Assembly (NCBI GenBank): GCA_963624605.1
Contig: CAVFQD010000021.1
Location: forward strand, 1 to 25,869
Length of the DNA stretch: 25,869 bases
Reading direction: 5' to 3'
Source: Fimenecus sp963624605
GTDB lineage: Bacteria; Bacillota; Clostridia; Oscillospirales; Acutalibacteraceae
Made by a program: the position numbers and the translations under genes. Shown in pieces: positions 1 to 7,301 of this stretch; within the stretch, counting starts at the first letter, position 1, and every line of letters begins with the position of its first letter. Under the pieces are notes generated by a model that was not told the origin of the DNA, ran no database searches, and saw only the letters and a program-made list of their open reading frames with translations.

Positions 1-78
1 TCAGGAATTTCAGGGTTTCCTTTTTCTTAAGTCGTTGTTTAATTTTCAAGGTCCGTGCCACCGAAGATTTTCGAGTGG
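1..78 (-). other. Probable rRNA-operon leader, running off the left edge
   Basis: Read on the minus strand, this is the transcript start downstream of two strong promoters. It holds a stem (GTGC..CCAC / GTGG..CAC) over about 52-82, then CCTTGAAAATTAAACAA at 35-51. That string resembles the boxA-type leader sequence found before rRNA genes in Bacillus and Clostridium. No ORF begins here. The rRNA gene itself is outside the window, so the assignment is an inference from promoter strength and the leader motif; a tRNA operon is the main alternative. Confidence 0.55.
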
Positions 79-84
79 AAGCAC

Positions 85-113
85 ATTATAGCACTTTCAA
101 AACTCATTGTCAA
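85..113 (-). promoter_or_regulatory. Consensus sigma-A promoter P2 (leftward)
   Basis: On the minus strand TTGACA (113-108) is followed by a 17-nt spacer and TATAAT (90-85), an exact match to the consensus in both boxes. Transcription would start near 78 and run left out of the window. It is the downstream member of a tandem pair, an arrangement typical of rRNA operons. Confidence 0.85.
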
Positions 114-188
114 GAAGAATTTTTCGTTTTTTCAAATTCCTTTTTGACTTTTGTTTTCGTTACCCGATGTCTTTCGGACAGCTTTGAT

Positions 189-217
189 ATAATATCACAG
201 CGCAAGCCTGTTGTCAA
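189..217 (-). promoter_or_regulatory. Sigma-A promoter P1 (leftward)
   Basis: On the minus strand TTGACA (217-212), a 17-nt spacer and TATTAT (194-189). It lies about 104 bases upstream of the second consensus promoter and has the same orientation. The tandem arrangement suggests growth-rate-controlled stable-RNA expression. The rest of 114-396 holds no convincing gene. Confidence 0.8.
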
Positions 218-396
218 CACTTATTTCCGATTTTTTTGTAATTTTTTTCAACTTTTTTATTCTCCCTGCACATCTTGTGGTCAAGCTGTTTTCTGTGCAC
301 AATTTCTGTGCGCCGATATCGCCCTCGTCAACGAAAAAAGTATAAAATCCGATATATGTAAAACAATAGATACAAATAATTAACAGGAGCAATCTT

Positions 397-1107
397 ATGA
401 AAAATCTTTTCAATTTCAACAAGCAATTCAAGTTGCTTTGTGTTTTGCTTGCAGCTGTTCTCGCATTGGGTTCGGTATCCTTTGTACAAAATCATTATAA
501 TAAGTATGAAGAGTCCTCCGAAGTCCTCTCCCGTCTCGGCTCACGGGGCGAGGAGGTGCGCAAAATTCAGCAACGCCTCAAGAACTGGGGCTACTATTCG
601 GGAAGTGTTGACGGCATATACGGCACTCAGACGCAAAACGCCGTAAAATATTTTCAGCGCAAGAACGGGTTGACCGCAGACGGTATTGCCGGCAAAAACA
701 CTCTCGCCGCAATGGGCATTTCAAGCAGTTCCTCGTCCTCCTCGGGAAAATACACAAGCAATGATGTCTATTTGCTTGCAAAGGTAATTGCCGCCGAGGC
801 GAGAGGCGAAAGCTACACGGGTCAGGTTGCCGTCGGCGCCGTTGTCCTGAACAGGGTCGAGCACTCATCTTTTCCCGACAGCATCTCCGGCGTAGTCTAT
901 CAGTCGGGGGCCTTTTCCTGCGTAACGGACAGCAACTGGAAGGTTGAGCCCACCGATACCGCAAAAAAAGCCGCCCGAGACGCCATCAACGGATGGGACC
1001 CCTCGGGCGGTGCGATATACTATTATAATCCTGCCAAGACATCAAACCAATGGATACGCTCACGCCCTGTAATCGTAACAATCGGAAGTCATGTTTTCTG
1101 CAAATAG
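397..1107 (+). CDS. sleB: Spore cortex-lytic enzyme SleB-type cell wall hydrolase
   Basis: A 236-aa exported muramidase/lytic transglycosylase-type enzyme that would act on cortex or cell-wall peptidoglycan. Residues 11-30 form a hydrophobic signal or anchor segment. Residues about 46-107 are a peptidoglycan-binding domain (pattern G-x3-V-x2-I-Q-x2-L, then DGIYG-T and F-Q). A serine run (109-116) acts as linker. Residues about 121-236 are the Hydrolase_2/SleB catalytic domain, with the E-A-R-G-E motif at 134-138 (E134 the probable catalytic glutamate) and the conserved Q-V-A-V-G-A-V-V-L-N-R segment. AGGAGC sits 6 nt before the ATG. The gene is monocistronic and ends at a good terminator. SleB is known from germination, but vegetative wall-hydrolase paralogues with the same architecture exist, and no YpeB partner gene is adjacent. 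Confidence 0.88.
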   Translation: MKNLFNFNKQFKLLCVLLAAVLALGSVSFVQNHYNKYEESSEVLSRLGSRGEEVRKIQQRLKNWGYYSGSVDGIYGTQTQNAVKYFQRKNGLTADGIAGKNTLAAMGISSSSSSSSGKYTSNDVYLLAKVIAAEARGESYTGQVAVGAVVLNRVEHSSFPDSISGVVYQSGAFSCVTDSNWKVEPTDTAKKAARDAINGWDPSGGAIYYYNPAKTSNQWIRSRPVIVTIGSHVFCK

Positions 1108-1131
1108 GCTGTAGTACAGTCTCAATATGAT

Positions 1132-1170
1132 AAATCCGAAGCTGACTCAACCGCTTCGGATTTTGATTTT
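1132..1170 (+). terminator. Rho-independent terminator after sleB
   Basis: An 11-bp perfect stem (AAATCCGAAGC 1132-1142 with GCTTCGGATTT 1153-1163) has a 10-nt loop and a T-rich tail ending around 1170. It separates sleB from the convergent membrane-protein gene that ends at 1169. Confidence 0.85.
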
Positions 1171-1744
1171 ACTGTATAGCACTTATCAGCGACGGTAAAA
1201 ATGTCGCATAAATTGCAGGTACCGCAAGTGAAAACGCGATAGATGTAAGGAAGGTTATTCCCCATCTTTCAAGAAACGCTCCGCAATAAAGAATTGCAAA
1301 AATCGGAGAAGCAAGAATTTTCAAAACGATATTCGTGTTTTTGCCGTAAATGAGCTCACGAAGAGTCAAGGCGTCCTCAATCTGCGGGAAAAGGTTTGTA
1401 AGCATCGAAATTCCGAGCCAAAGGAACACAAAGTTAACAATGTGCACTATTCCCTTATTATAGGTAAAGAATTCGCCGAGGAAATATATATTCATTGAGC
1501 CGACAGATACAAATATTATTCCCAACAAAAGGTTGAAGAAAAACGGAAAGAAGCAAACGCCGAAGCTGACGCTCCGTTTTTTGATTATCTCATGCTCTAC
1601 ATGACCGCAAAGCTCGGATGCGGTAAGATAGCGTCCGTCCTCAATAAGCACCTCGTACACGCGGCAGGTAAGGTGCTCGAAAAACGCCTTCATATATGCG
1701 CCGACGAAGGTAAGATATTTTACTATTATATATACGGTTGTCAT
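1169..1744 (-). CDS. Multi-pass membrane protein of unknown function
   Basis: A 191-aa protein that I do not recognise as a named family. Residues 18-55 are soluble and include a Cys/His-rich stretch (C-G-H-V-E-H-E) that does not form an HExxH protease site. Hydrophobic segments follow at about 57-78, 82-113, 137-156 and 160-187, giving three or four membrane helices. The chosen ATG overlaps the stop of the upstream gene by four bases (ATGA), which indicates translational coupling with the zinc-ribbon/TPR-like gene. A GGAG lies 13 nt upstream, a long spacing; a later in-frame ATG at 1693 has no better ribosome site. The coupling suggests the two proteins act together at the membrane, but the function is unknown. 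Confidence 0.7.
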   Translation of the reverse strand: MTTVYIIVKYLTFVGAYMKAFFEHLTCRVYEVLIEDGRYLTASELCGHVEHEIIKKRSVSFGVCFFPFFFNLLLGIIFVSVGSMNIYFLGEFFTYNKGIVHIVNFVFLWLGISMLTNLFPQIEDALTLRELIYGKNTNIVLKILASPIFAILYCGAFLERWGITFLTSIAFSLAVPAIYATFLPSLISAIQ

Positions 1745-3192
1745 TCTACGTCAAAATCTCCTTCCTTGATAATATTGTCAAGGGTGATTTTTCCGTCCTT
1801 ATAATCCTTGACTTCGTCGCTGACGGTCATACCGCTCTGAGCAAAAATCTGCTCAACCTCACTGTAGCCGTCCTCGTTGCCTGCCGCCGCATAGCAAAGT
1901 GCAAGCGTGTCAAGCACCTGGATGGAATAATTGTACTCATCATATGCGGATTTAGCCGCAGTGCAGGCTGTTTCATACTCTCCGAGCGCAAGGCACGAAA
2001 GAGCCGACTGTCTGTAATATTCAAATGTATAATCATCATTTTCGGAAACCTTTTGCTTACAGAGCAGGAGGCTGTCCTCATAATTTCCCTGAATACGCAA
2101 CGAGGTTGCCATAGCAACATCGGCATATGAGTCCTCGGCATTGACCTCTTTTAAGAACGCACAGTAATCGGTAACATCCTTTTGTGCTTTTACATAGAGA
2201 TCGCCGAGCATAGGTCCGTAAAGCCATGTCATCTCGGGATAATCGTTCTTTATCTCTTCAAGGAAGCCGATCTGCGTATCGGCGGGCTGCTCGCTTATTG
2301 CGGCAGTGTAAAACTTGAAGTACGAAATCATAGCCTTGCTGTAGGCGTCAGCCTCGATGGAATAAGCCGCGGTTGTGGTAACAAGTCCGTCCGACACATC
2401 CTCTTCGCTGTATGTCACCGGTTCAAGGCTTTGAGTTTCAAGCGCCTCAAGCTGTGTGATGATTGTGTCATACGGCACCTCCGACGGTTCCATCGCATCC
2501 TCGGGAATATTAGAATATATTATCTCATAGCAAGTATCTCTCGTTCTTTCAAAGGCGTTTTTTTCCTCAAAGGCATTTGCCACCGATTTGAAATGCGGAA
2601 GTCTTAATTCCCAAGTCTTGAAGCTTTCGGTATATTCCTCCATATCCTGATAACCGCCGATTTTTGAGAGGTTGAGGATTGCACGCTTATAGACCATCTC
2701 ACCTCTGATGCTCTTATCATTCATTGTTTCAAGGAGCGTAGAATAATCCGAATTTGCCGTATAGAGCATATTTTCCTTTTCGGCTTTCTGTGCGTTAAGT
2801 GCGTCAACATACACATTCGCATTGCCGGCAAACACATAGCAGGCATAGAAGCTGAAGCCGATCACAATAATCATAATTATGATATTGAGAAAATCAAACG
2901 GATAACGCCTCAACGCCTTATCGCAATCGGGGCAAAAATGAGAGTCGGAATTGTCTTTCGTTCCCCTCTTGTTCTCGCCGCAGCACTCGCAGAGCATATC
3001 CTCGCTGAGCACTTCCTCTTCTTCGTTTGCATCGGGTTCTTCCGTATTTGCATTTTCGGTCGAAGCCTCCGCCGCAGCCTTATCAAGCTCCTGCTGAAAG
3101 GTTTCCTTTAATTCTTCAAGCTCTTTCTTCAAAGCCTCATCACTCTGTTCGGGAAATACCTCCCCAAGGTCCTTGTCTTTTTTATCTGCCAA
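1741..3192 (-). CDS. Zinc-ribbon, single-TM protein with TPR-like extracytoplasmic region
   Basis: A 483-aa protein with a clear domain order. Residues about 14-42 are an acidic coiled-coil-like segment. Residues 68-90 form a C4 zinc ribbon (C-x2-C at 68/71, C-x2-C at 87/90). Residues 101-123 form one transmembrane helix. The remaining ~350 residues are helical, with TPR-like repeats at about 345-455 (A-x3-L-x2-G-N-Y-x-D and A-L-S-C-L-A-L-G-E-Y patterns). The start is TTG at 3192, supported by GGGAGG seven bases upstream. Zinc ribbon followed by TM is common in Firmicute membrane proteins of unknown role. The downstream membrane gene overlaps by four bases. I would call it a membrane scaffold or tether; no enzymatic motif is visible. 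Confidence 0.8.
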   Translation of the reverse strand: MADKKDKDLGEVFPEQSDEALKKELEELKETFQQELDKAAAEASTENANTEEPDANEEEEVLSEDMLCECCGENKRGTKDNSDSHFCPDCDKALRRYPFDFLNIIIMIIVIGFSFYACYVFAGNANVYVDALNAQKAEKENMLYTANSDYSTLLETMNDKSIRGEMVYKRAILNLSKIGGYQDMEEYTESFKTWELRLPHFKSVANAFEEKNAFERTRDTCYEIIYSNIPEDAMEPSEVPYDTIITQLEALETQSLEPVTYSEEDVSDGLVTTTAAYSIEADAYSKAMISYFKFYTAAISEQPADTQIGFLEEIKNDYPEMTWLYGPMLGDLYVKAQKDVTDYCAFLKEVNAEDSYADVAMATSLRIQGNYEDSLLLCKQKVSENDDYTFEYYRQSALSCLALGEYETACTAAKSAYDEYNYSIQVLDTLALCYAAAGNEDGYSEVEQIFAQSGMTVSDEVKDYKDGKITLDNIIKEGDFDVE

Positions 3193-3225
3193 GAATATGC
3201 CTCCCTGTACTAATATAATAGATAG

Positions 3226-3254
3226 ATTTTAACATCATTTTTCCGACAATTCAA
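3226..3254 (-). promoter_or_regulatory. Promoter for the zinc-ribbon/membrane gene pair
   Basis: Minus-strand TTGAAT (3254-3249), 17-nt spacer, TAAAAT (3231-3226). The TTG start codon at 3192 lies about 30 nt downstream of the -10 box. Confidence 0.6.
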
Positions 3255-3287
3255 ACACAATCGTGTATTGTTACAGATTATTTACAA

Positions 3288-3701
3288 TTATAAAACCATA
3301 ACAAGCGTGCCGATTGTAATCAGAGCCGTACCGACTGCCGATTTCACCGTAAATTTTTCGTGAAGGAAAACAAACGCCAAAACAAGCGTAAAAAGTATGC
3401 TCAGCTTGTCAATGGGGACAACCTTTGAAACCTCGCCGAGCTGCAGTGCCTTGTAATAGCAAAGCCACGAAGCGCCCGTTGCCAGACCCGAAAGTATAAG
3501 AAAAATCCAGCTCTTTCGGTCAATTCCCATTATGCCGCTTTGCGTATGAGTGAAGAACACCATTACCCAAGCCATAAGCACGACAACCACGGTTCTTACA
3601 GCTGTTGCAAGCGTAGAATCGACATCCTGTATGCCGACCTTTGCGAATATTGAGGTCAGCGCCGCAAACACTGCGGAAAGCACGGCTAATACAGCCCACA
3701 T
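3288..3701 (-). CDS. Half-size EamA/DMT-family transporter
   Basis: A 137-aa integral membrane protein consisting of a single EamA (drug/metabolite transporter) repeat. Helices lie at about 2-20, 31-50, 64-84, 91-112 and 118-137. Typical family features are the N-terminal W-A-x3-A-x3-A-A-x4-F-A-K pattern and the C-terminal G-x3-I-x3-G-T-x3-V. Full-length EamA proteins carry two such repeats (about 300 aa), so this form would have to dimerise, as the small multidrug-resistance proteins do. AAGG precedes the ATG by about 8 nt. Upstream lies a weak promoter; the downstream TPR-like gene has its own. The substrate cannot be told from the sequence. Confidence 0.82.
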   Translation of the reverse strand: MWAVLAVLSAVFAALTSIFAKVGIQDVDSTLATAVRTVVVVLMAWVMVFFTHTQSGIMGIDRKSWIFLILSGLATGASWLCYYKALQLGEVSKVVPIDKLSILFTLVLAFVFLHEKFTVKSAVGTALITIGTLVMVL

Positions 3702-3743
3702 AGAAAAGCCTTCTTTTCAAGTAGTTTTCACCGTAATCCAGTA

Positions 3744-3772
3744 TAAATATTCTATCACAATAATATGTTCAA
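3744..3772 (-). promoter_or_regulatory. Possible promoter for the EamA gene
   Basis: Minus-strand TTGAAC (3772-3767), 17-nt spacer, TATTTA (3749-3744). The -10 box is weak and the assignment rests mainly on position. Confidence 0.4.
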
Positions 3773-3903
3773 CGCAAGCCGGATATAAATCGTCCTGTCT
3801 CGTTAAATTGGCATTCTGTAAATGTCAACTTGCGCTCGTTTCTGTACTACAATGAAGACAATGACAAGCAGTGAATGTCAAACATAAGCGGGAGATGCTG
3901 ACT

Positions 3904-4152
3904 GTGTTTATCAACAAAAGCTATGACGGCACAAACAATATAAGCGGTAAAAATATAGCCGAAATTCGCAAGGAAATCGGAATTTCCCAAAGGGAGCTTG
4001 CGGATAAGCTGCAGCTTATCGGTCTTGATATAGACAAAAATGCCATTCAGCGGATCGAGTGCGGCAAAAGGTTTGTTACGGACATTGAACTCGTTGCGTT
4101 TTCAAAAATATTTGAGGTGAGTTTTGATGATTTGTTGAAGCTCAACCTGTAA
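3904..4152 (+). CDS. XRE-family helix-turn-helix transcriptional regulator
   Basis: A small (82-aa) DNA-binding protein made almost entirely of one HTH_3/Cro-C1 domain. The segment I-A-E-I-R-K-E-I-G-I-S-Q-R-E-L-A is helix 1 and the turn; I-Q-R-I-E-C-G-K-R is the recognition helix and its conserved end. I place the start at the GTG at 3904 because GGGAG (3890-3894) sits nine bases before it; an in-frame GTG at 3871 and ATG at 3895 lack a properly spaced ribosome site. There is no effector or oligomerisation domain, so it is a minimal repressor type. It is flanked by oppositely oriented genes and has no partner gene, so its targets are unknown. Confidence 0.8.
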   Translation: MFINKSYDGTNNISGKNIAEIRKEIGISQRELADKLQLIGLDIDKNAIQRIECGKRFVTDIELVAFSKIFEVSFDDLLKLNL

Positions 4153-4197
4153 AAATCCGTTGTACCGTATCAATTCGAACACTTCCGGCTTACAAAC

Positions 4198-4234
4198 AAT
4201 CAACGGGCTGTAAAATTACAGCCCGTTGATTTTG
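4198..4234. terminator. Bidirectional terminator between the XRE and GT2 genes
   Basis: A long perfect inverted repeat (about 14-16 bp, CAACGGGCTGT / ACAGCCCGTTG core) lies between convergent genes. It has TTTTGTT on the plus side and ATTGTTTGT on the minus side, so it can stop transcripts from both directions. Confidence 0.85.
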
Positions 4235-4249
4235 TTACGATTTCTAAAA

Positions 4250-6331
4250 TTATTCAGCCAATAGCTTTTCCTCGTCAATAGCATAGCTTTCGTCAAGTGA
4301 GAAATTCACATTGTAATACGGATCACCCTTATCCAAAACTGTTTTCCACTTATCAAGGAAAATTTCCTTTTCACTGTTGAAGCGCTTAACATTCTCAGGC
4401 TTTGTGTCAAGCCCTCTGCTTATGGATTCATAATGATAAAGCTCACTGTACGGATTGAAAACTATATTCTTTCCGAGTTTTCTAATCTTCATACAAAGGT
4501 CAACATCATTGTATGCAACCGCAAGTGCTTCGTCAAAGCCGTTTACCTGCTCAAAAACGCTGCGGCGCACCATCATGCATGCCGCCGTAACCGCTCCGAC
4601 ATCCTGCGCATAACACATCTTGCCCATATAGCCCAAATTACTGCGCTGTGCCTTATAATGGCTGTGACCTGCAATACGGTCGGCACCGAGACCCAGAATA
4701 ACACCGCCGTGCTGAACTGTATTATTACCGAAATAGAGCTTTGCGCCTACCGCTCCGACATCATCGCGCTGAGCGTACATAAGCATTTCCTCAAGCCAAT
4801 TTCTGCTGATGACCTCTGTATCATTGTTCAGGAACAAAAGATACTCTCCCGTTGCCTGTGAAACGGCATAATTGTTTATGGCAGAATAATTGAACGGCTT
4901 GTCATACTTAACCGTCTTTACATTATCAAGATACGAAAGCTCCTTATAGTAATCAAAAAGCCTGTTGTCATCGCTTTGATTATCCGCAATTATAATTTCA
5001 TAATTATTATATGTCGAAAGGTTCAGGACAGATTCAACACAGCGAACAAGGTCGTCGACATGATTCTTGTTGGGAATTATAACGGATATCTTCGGCTCGC
5101 CCTTTATCTCATAGCGGATATGGTAAATCGTCGGATGAGCGCGGGTACTTGTAACAACCGTGTTATAGCCCTTGCTCTCAAGGAAATCATGAACGGCTGA
5201 TTTTCCGGCTTCTATAGCATAGGTTTTGGAATTGATGTCCATCGCAACCGAATTCTTGTGTGAACGCCAGAAATAAAGAAGCTTTGCAACATGAACAACC
5301 TTTGACGGATCCGACACCGCATCGGTAAGGCGGAGTATAAGGTCATGGTCCTGACTGCCGTCATATTTGCTTCTGAAGCCGCCCACCTTTTCGAGCAGAG
5401 AAGCCTTGAACACCGAAAAATGGCAGATATAGTTGTTTGCAAGAAGATTGTCTATTGCAAAATCCGGCTTGAAGTGGAAGGTGATAATATCGTTGATGTT
5501 CTCCCCCGCAAAAGTCGCCTCATCGGTATAAACATACTCTGCGCCCTTCTCGCAAATAGCCTTCATAACCTCAAACAGAGCCGACGGATGCAAAACATCA
5601 TCATGGTCAAAAAGAGCGATATAATCGCCGGTTGCCATTTTTATGCAAACATTCGTGTTTTCCGAAATTCCTTCGTTCTTTTCAAGCTTTTTATAGACAA
5701 TACGCTTGTCGTTCTCTGCGAGCTTACGGCAATATTCGCCGACATACGAATGCTCGTCGTCGCTTCCGTCCGCAAGGCAAAGTTCCCAATTACCGTAGGT
5801 CTGATCCACCGCAGACTGAATCATCTCAACAAGAAATTTCTTCGGTGTATTGTATAACGGTACCAAAATACTGAACTTTATCTTTTGAGGAAATTCATAT
5901 TTCTCCTCCCTCGCCCTGCGCGCCGGAGTTATTGTGTGCAGACGGTCGGAATATACTTTTTTCTTAATCGGCTTGAACTCACGGTACTTTATTATTGCCT
6001 GCTTGTATCCGTTTCGTAAAAAGCATTTAAGAAAAATTAAAATCGCAAGAAGCGTTTTATTCCTTGAAAATAAATTTTTGAGTGCCTGAGTAAATCGCCT
6101 CATCGGTCCTGTCAAACGCCAATAAAAGCTGTTGACAATCTCATCGTTAGCCGCACTGACAGTTGTCATCTCGTTTGTAAGACCGTTGACCATATCCGAA
6201 TATCTTACAAGTGATTTATTGAGCCTGTCTATCTGCGCCTGCTTTTTCTCGAGCTCTTTTTTGAGTTTTTCATTTTCCTCTTTTTCTGACAAAAGCTCGT
6301 CCGTATGAAGCGACTTGTTGTTTTCTCCCAT
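4250..6331 (-). CDS. Two-domain family 2 glycosyltransferase
   Basis: A 693-aa cytoplasmic or membrane-peripheral glycosyltransferase, probably building rhamnose-rich or other surface polysaccharide. Residues about 8-45 are a charged coiled coil, followed by a W-R-L-T-x-P-x-R element common ahead of such GTs. The first GT-A domain spans about 152-365, with I-L-V-P-L-Y-N-T and the metal-binding D-H-D-D at 242-245. The second spans about 414-625, with S-V-I-I-P-N-K-N, N-N-D at 502-504 and the later N-D-V-D at 608-611. Both catalytic centres look intact, so it may add two sugars in turn. I start at the ATG at 6331 because AAGAGGA lies six bases upstream; a GTG six codons earlier lacks this. It stands alone, with its own promoter and terminator, rather than inside a polysaccharide cluster. 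Confidence 0.88.
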   Translation of the reverse strand: MGENNKSLHTDELLSEKEENEKLKKELEKKQAQIDRLNKSLVRYSDMVNGLTNEMTTVSAANDEIVNSFYWRLTGPMRRFTQALKNLFSRNKTLLAILIFLKCFLRNGYKQAIIKYREFKPIKKKVYSDRLHTITPARRAREEKYEFPQKIKFSILVPLYNTPKKFLVEMIQSAVDQTYGNWELCLADGSDDEHSYVGEYCRKLAENDKRIVYKKLEKNEGISENTNVCIKMATGDYIALFDHDDVLHPSALFEVMKAICEKGAEYVYTDEATFAGENINDIITFHFKPDFAIDNLLANNYICHFSVFKASLLEKVGGFRSKYDGSQDHDLILRLTDAVSDPSKVVHVAKLLYFWRSHKNSVAMDINSKTYAIEAGKSAVHDFLESKGYNTVVTSTRAHPTIYHIRYEIKGEPKISVIIPNKNHVDDLVRCVESVLNLSTYNNYEIIIADNQSDDNRLFDYYKELSYLDNVKTVKYDKPFNYSAINNYAVSQATGEYLLFLNNDTEVISRNWLEEMLMYAQRDDVGAVGAKLYFGNNTVQHGGVILGLGADRIAGHSHYKAQRSNLGYMGKMCYAQDVGAVTAACMMVRRSVFEQVNGFDEALAVAYNDVDLCMKIRKLGKNIVFNPYSELYHYESISRGLDTKPENVKRFNSEKEIFLDKWKTVLDKGDPYYNVNFSLDESYAIDEEKLLAE

Positions 6332-6365
6332 AACCAATCCTCTTATCACAGAATAATTACATCAC

Positions 6366-6394
6366 AGTATATCATAATCACCAATCAAAGTCAA
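6366..6394 (-). promoter_or_regulatory. Sigma-A promoter for the glycosyltransferase
   Basis: Minus-strand TTGACT (6394-6389), 17-nt spacer, TATACT (6371-6366). The start codon is about 35 nt downstream of the -10 box. Confidence 0.75.
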
Positions 6395-6425
6395 CCGAAG
6401 CAAGACGCTTTTCACCCCATATAAA

Positions 6426-6463
6426 GAGCCCCTCGATATGCGTCGCCGCTATCCGAGGGGCTT
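6426..6463 (-). terminator. Strong hairpin, probable terminator of the rlmB-mgtC operon
   Basis: On the minus strand AGCCCCTCG pairs with CGAGGGGCT around an inner GCG-GCGA-CGC stem (GNRA-type loop). The tail CTCTTTATAT is only moderately U-rich. It lies between the MgtC gene and the glycosyltransferase promoter. Confidence 0.6.
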
Positions 6464-6479
6464 GAAAATATATCAATTT

Positions 6480-6544
6480 GAGTGCTTAGCAGTTCTTTTG
6501 CACAAATTTTTATGAGGAAAGCAAATGCTTTCATGTAAGCACTC
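6480..6544 (-). other. Structured 3'-UTR or small-RNA-like element
   Basis: A perfect 9-bp inverted repeat (GAGTGCTTA 6480-6488 with TAAGCACTC 6536-6544) encloses about 47 nt. Inside is a second hairpin, GAAAGCA (6517-6523) with TGCTTTC (6526-6532). On the minus strand this sits just after the MgtC stop and is followed about 17 nt later by the terminator hairpin. It could be a 3'-UTR-derived RNA or a stability element. No known RNA family is recognised. Confidence 0.4.
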
Positions 6545-6567
6545 CGCCGAGACGAATGTCTTTCGCT

Positions 6568-7284
6568 TCAATCGACATAAACATCTATTATATTTTCATC
6601 AGCACGGAGAGTAGCCACAATCAAGTCAAGCGAATCCTCGCTTTTCGGGAAAACAATCATTTTAATTGTTGAGGTTTCCTTTTTCTTTGTGCGCTTTATA
6701 TCGCTCTCGTCAAGGATTTCCATTGAATGTATGGAAGCTCCCGCACGCTTAACCAGTTTTGAAATCTCCGGCACCTTCTGCGCAAGGTGCTTTACCTCTA
6801 TGTAAATAACCTTGCCGGCTTTTCCCTTTACAATAACCTTTTTAAGACTGTTAAGCGTAATATAAATGACAACCGTTGCGACAATTGCGCCCCCGTAGAA
6901 GCCTGTACCGACAGCGATGCCGATACACGAAACCGCCCAAAGGCTTGCCGCCGTGGTAAGTCCCTTTACCGAAAAGCCCTCGCGCAAAATCGTACCTGCA
7001 CCGAGGAAGCCGATACCGCTTACAACCTGTGCGCTCATTCGTGTAATGTCGGCTGTGGGCTGTACATTTTTTGAAATATATACCGATGTCATCATAATAA
7101 GAGCCGAACCTACCGCCACAAGAATATGCGTTCTGAAGCCGGCGGGACGGTGTGAATGCTCCCTCTCAAATCCGATTATACCGCTGAGAACAGCCGCAAG
7201 CACAAGCTTTAACAGGCAATCAAGCACCTCTCTGAGCAAATCGATTTGCCAAAGCCAATCTGCCGCATCGGTCAACCATTGCAT
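6568..7284 (-). CDS. MgtC/SapB family membrane protein
   Basis: A 238-aa membrane protein of the MgtC/SapB family, linked in other bacteria to magnesium homeostasis and to modulation of ATPases and sensor kinases. The N-terminal membrane domain shows the family signatures: G-x2-R-E-x3-R-P-A-G-x-R-T-H at about 38-53, the V-S-G-I-G-F-L-G-A-G-T-I-L block at 88-100, and G-L-T-T-A-A-S-L-W-A near 108-117. The C-terminal ~80 residues (about 158-238) look like the ACT-type domain found in longer members. The gene starts 17 nt after the stop of the pseudo-P-type ATPase gene and is the last gene of the operon; AAAGAG lies about 11 nt upstream. The immediate link to an ATPase-like protein is notable because P-type ATPases are known MgtC-locus partners (MgtB in Salmonella). 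Confidence 0.88.
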   Translation of the reverse strand: MQWLTDAADWLWQIDLLREVLDCLLKLVLAAVLSGIIGFEREHSHRPAGFRTHILVAVGSALIMMTSVYISKNVQPTADITRMSAQVVSGIGFLGAGTILREGFSVKGLTTAASLWAVSCIGIAVGTGFYGGAIVATVVIYITLNSLKKVIVKGKAGKVIYIEVKHLAQKVPEISKLVKRAGASIHSMEILDESDIKRTKKKETSTIKMIVFPKSEDSLDLIVATLRADENIIDVYVD

Positions 7285-7301
7285 TTATATCATCACTCTT
7301 T